Source of the DNA: Choristocarpus tenellus KU-1152
Taxonomy: Eukaryota > Phaeophyceae
Direction of reading: 5' to 3'
DNA length: 32,262 bases
NCBI GenBank assembly: GCA_964200185.2
Contig: CAXNAD020000074.1
Span: forward strand, 1-32,262
A program made the translations under genes and the position numbers. The first letter of the stretch is position 1; each line of letters opens with the position of its first letter. The notes beneath the pieces were generated by a model. The model ran no database searches and had not been told where the DNA came from. It saw only the letters and a program-made list of their open reading frames with translations. This document shows positions 29,761 to 32,262 of this stretch, in pieces.

Positions 29761-32262
29761 TTTTTCCAACCTATTGAAGCTTGATATTAATTTGCTCCAA
29801 ACATATAAACCTTTCATATTGGTTCAAGTTGACAACAGTATCAAGGTCCACTAGTGCTCGAAAAGAGGACTAGATGCACTCCTTCGAATAGCATAGCAAG
29901 ATGATTCTAAACAAATACAGGCTCTTTTTAACCCAAAGTTGCTCCGTGGTCAGCGTCATCACAGGTCAACAGATATGATAAAGTCACAGCAAGTCACAGC
30001 AATGTTTTTGGTGGTGAGACAAAGGGATAATAAATGGGCAGGAAATACGATGTCATAGTGAAACTCAAACAGTGTCTAGGTCGTCAAGGGAGTATTGAAG
30101 TGGTGGTCAAGAATGTGGTAATGTGTATGGGGTATGCAGGCGATGGAACAAGATACTTCTCCATCTTGTGAATGTGACTGAAATTTGGTTGTCTATAATT
30201 ATATAATATTAATATAGTACTCCACTGACTCCATCCTGAATAATGGAAAAAGTGTTAGGAATATTTTTTGCATGAATGAAGTAGTGTAGGAGACAACTGA
30301 AATATCTCTTGAGCAGGGCATTCTCATGTAGGCAAGAATATTCGATCGTATTTGATGTTTCAATAAGCACTACTACTTTTAAACAGTTGACTATAACTAG
30401 AATGCTTGATTTACCCAACATTTTATTAGAACTAACACGGTAATCATGTGCGTAGGTATTGAGTGAGTAAAACCATTTACGAAGGGAGAGGGGTCGATTA
30501 TGCCCGTTGTGAGTTTTTTACGGTCTTAATTTAATTTTGTACAGTATGCACCATCCTCACGCCCGAAATGCAGTCAACTCTCATTAAAAGGATGTGAAAA
30601 CGTTAATGAGAACACACTGCTGGTCAAAAGAGCCCTCCACACTTCTCAGAACACATGTATGTTCTCGTATGTACTACAAGGCAGCCACAGAGAACCTAAA
30701 AACCCAACACCTATGTCTCTGATGGTATCGCATTGTTGTAACAATGCTTGTCATTATCTTCGTGTGTCCTACAATTTAGTGATTTCTACTACTAGTATTG
30801 AGTATTAGAGGTGTCATCTTGAATTGTTTATTTACTAGGTTGAACCTACAACTAAGAGAGAGATAAGAATGGTAATGGCGGCATCATCACTAAGAAGTAC
30901 CAAGAAAGACAAAGAAGACATATTACATAGTATTCACCAACCCTGAAGCACATTTAGAACAGGTAAAGCACACCTCTAAATTTGTTGCTTCAAAAGAAAT
31001 ATGAAGTCAACGTCCCAGGTGAAACCGATTGAAAGGTAGGCAGGGTTGGATTTTATGTATCCCGAGAAAGGGCAAAAATATGCCATTTTGTACAAATAAA
31101 GAGTCTGTACTGATTGTGTGCCACTTTGTGTGTGGAAAGGGGGAATATCGATTTTGCATACACTATTCTGCCAAACAATAATGAAATGGAGTGCATTGCA
31201 CAGTGTAAGAAAGATGACTTTGAATGCAAAAGGGTTCAAACCTCCCTACCTCTCCATTGGTTTGGCTCAGATGGCTTCAGCAATTTGTTCCATGAGGTTG
31301 TCTCTCAAGGGGGACCTGTCAATTATGCCAATCAAGCGCAAGAAGAGTGAAGAGTTCTCGAAGAGAGACTAAATTCTCGGCAGTGAAAGACAACACACCA
31401 TGAAGCCTGCTAGTCAGACCGCCCTGCAGACCTTGATATGCCACATCTTTACTGCTTCGGACACATCCATCCATCCGTCCACCCACCCATACAATGATCG
31501 ACCATAGATTATGTCACTCCAAAATAAATCCGTCTTCAAAAGTCGAAATGAAACATCACAATCAATGAAAGCAAGCGATAATTACCGGTAGGTAGAAGGA
31601 ATCGATAGGATAGCAGAGATTGCCAAAGAAGTGGTGCCCATGTTGCAGCCCCACACAACATATTATGACTATCGATACTCCCACAAAAAGGCAGACAGGC
31701 AGGTAAAGGAGGAAGTGCCAAACACATACATTATTGTGCATATTACCCAGTTAGTCGCATGAGGGTTTGATATATTGGTTTGTTTTGATGATGTGGATGA
31801 AAGGTAATGGATATATCTTTGATTATGAACAAATACTCAAAGTAAACTACAGGTACCCATGTTTTCGCCGTTTTGCATTGTAAGCCAATTTTTCAATCTT
31901 TTGCGATTCACACATATTTCTATGGATTAAGTGCCAATTATGACTTGAGAGAGAGTTGTTTAAGACATTTCGACATAATTCAGAAGAGTCTCTACACGCA
32001 CTTACATAGCAAGCCGATTCTTGGACATATTTTTGCGCATCCTTAGAATGTAACCCTGTGTACCTCTCGTTCACTTTGACTCATTAATCGTAGTATAAAA
32101 CGATGTAGAGCGATTTGCCACTGTCTCATGATGGGTTGTTGCGACCCTCGAAGCCGATAAAACTATATTTTTGTCAACTAAAGAGAATGAACGATTGGTG
32201 CGTCGCTGATCGTGTCTCAATTCCTCTCTACAATACATCCAGTAATAAATAAACAAGTATAT
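29761..32262. other. Right flank, no supported gene
   Basis: AT-rich sequence without telomere-type arrays. Overlapping frames at 30976-31372 on both strands and at 31536-32256 on the minus strand match no family I recognise. AATAAA-type hexamers occur near 30028 and 31094. A catc-type repeat lies at about 31465-31490. Confidence 0.5.

Noticed and set aside
31236-31252. tRNA B-box-like ggttcaaacc
   Set aside because: No A box, acceptor stem or cloverleaf could be found around it.
1-32262. CRISPR array, operon or bacterial phage system
   Set aside because: The window is eukaryotic: GT-AG introns, retrotransposon and mariner remnants. The tandem repeats lack unique spacers of constant length.

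Overview
This is a nuclear window from a eukaryote with long, AT-rich introns. The organism is probably a protist or alga whose telomere repeat is TTAGGG; this is an inference, and I cannot place it more precisely. The evidence is one protein split over about 21 GT-AG exons, a putative presequence, a Ty1/copia fragment and a decayed plant/oomycete-type mariner transposase. There is no sign of bacterial gene organisation.

Layout: (1) 1-375 holds the last codons of a Ty1/copia polyprotein, then a polypurine tract and a probable 3' LTR. (2) 376-5277 is gene-poor. It contains a broken minus-strand mariner-like transposase (about 2258-3500) and one unassigned minus-strand open frame (1924-2147). 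(3) 5278-28664 on the plus strand is a single gene for organellar, most likely mitochondrial, translation initiation factor IF-2. I can place 21 exons (about 3.2 kb coding, about 1,077 residues with the longer exon 1) and 20 introns (about 20 kb). From exon 2 onward the phases of all junctions agree. The protein has a putative presequence, a charged N-terminal extension containing a duplicated exon, an IF2_N domain, the GTPase domain, domain II, an unusually long Ala/Glu-rich linker, domain III and the C-terminal tRNA-binding domain. (4) 28665-29760 is 3' flank that still carries telomere-like repeats. (5) 29760-32262 has no gene I can support.

The most striking feature is that 18 of the 20 introns contain short interstitial telomere-type arrays, (TTAGGG)n or (CCCTAA)n, usually 2-4 units. 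None of the accepted exons has one, and the flanks outside the gene are almost free of them. Several CCCTAA arrays lie 25-70 nt upstream of a 3' splice site, where a branch point is expected, and CCCTAAC matches the degenerate branch-point consensus YNYURAY. Many introns also carry minisatellites, some built around telomere units. The gene appears intact and all domain boundaries are preserved.
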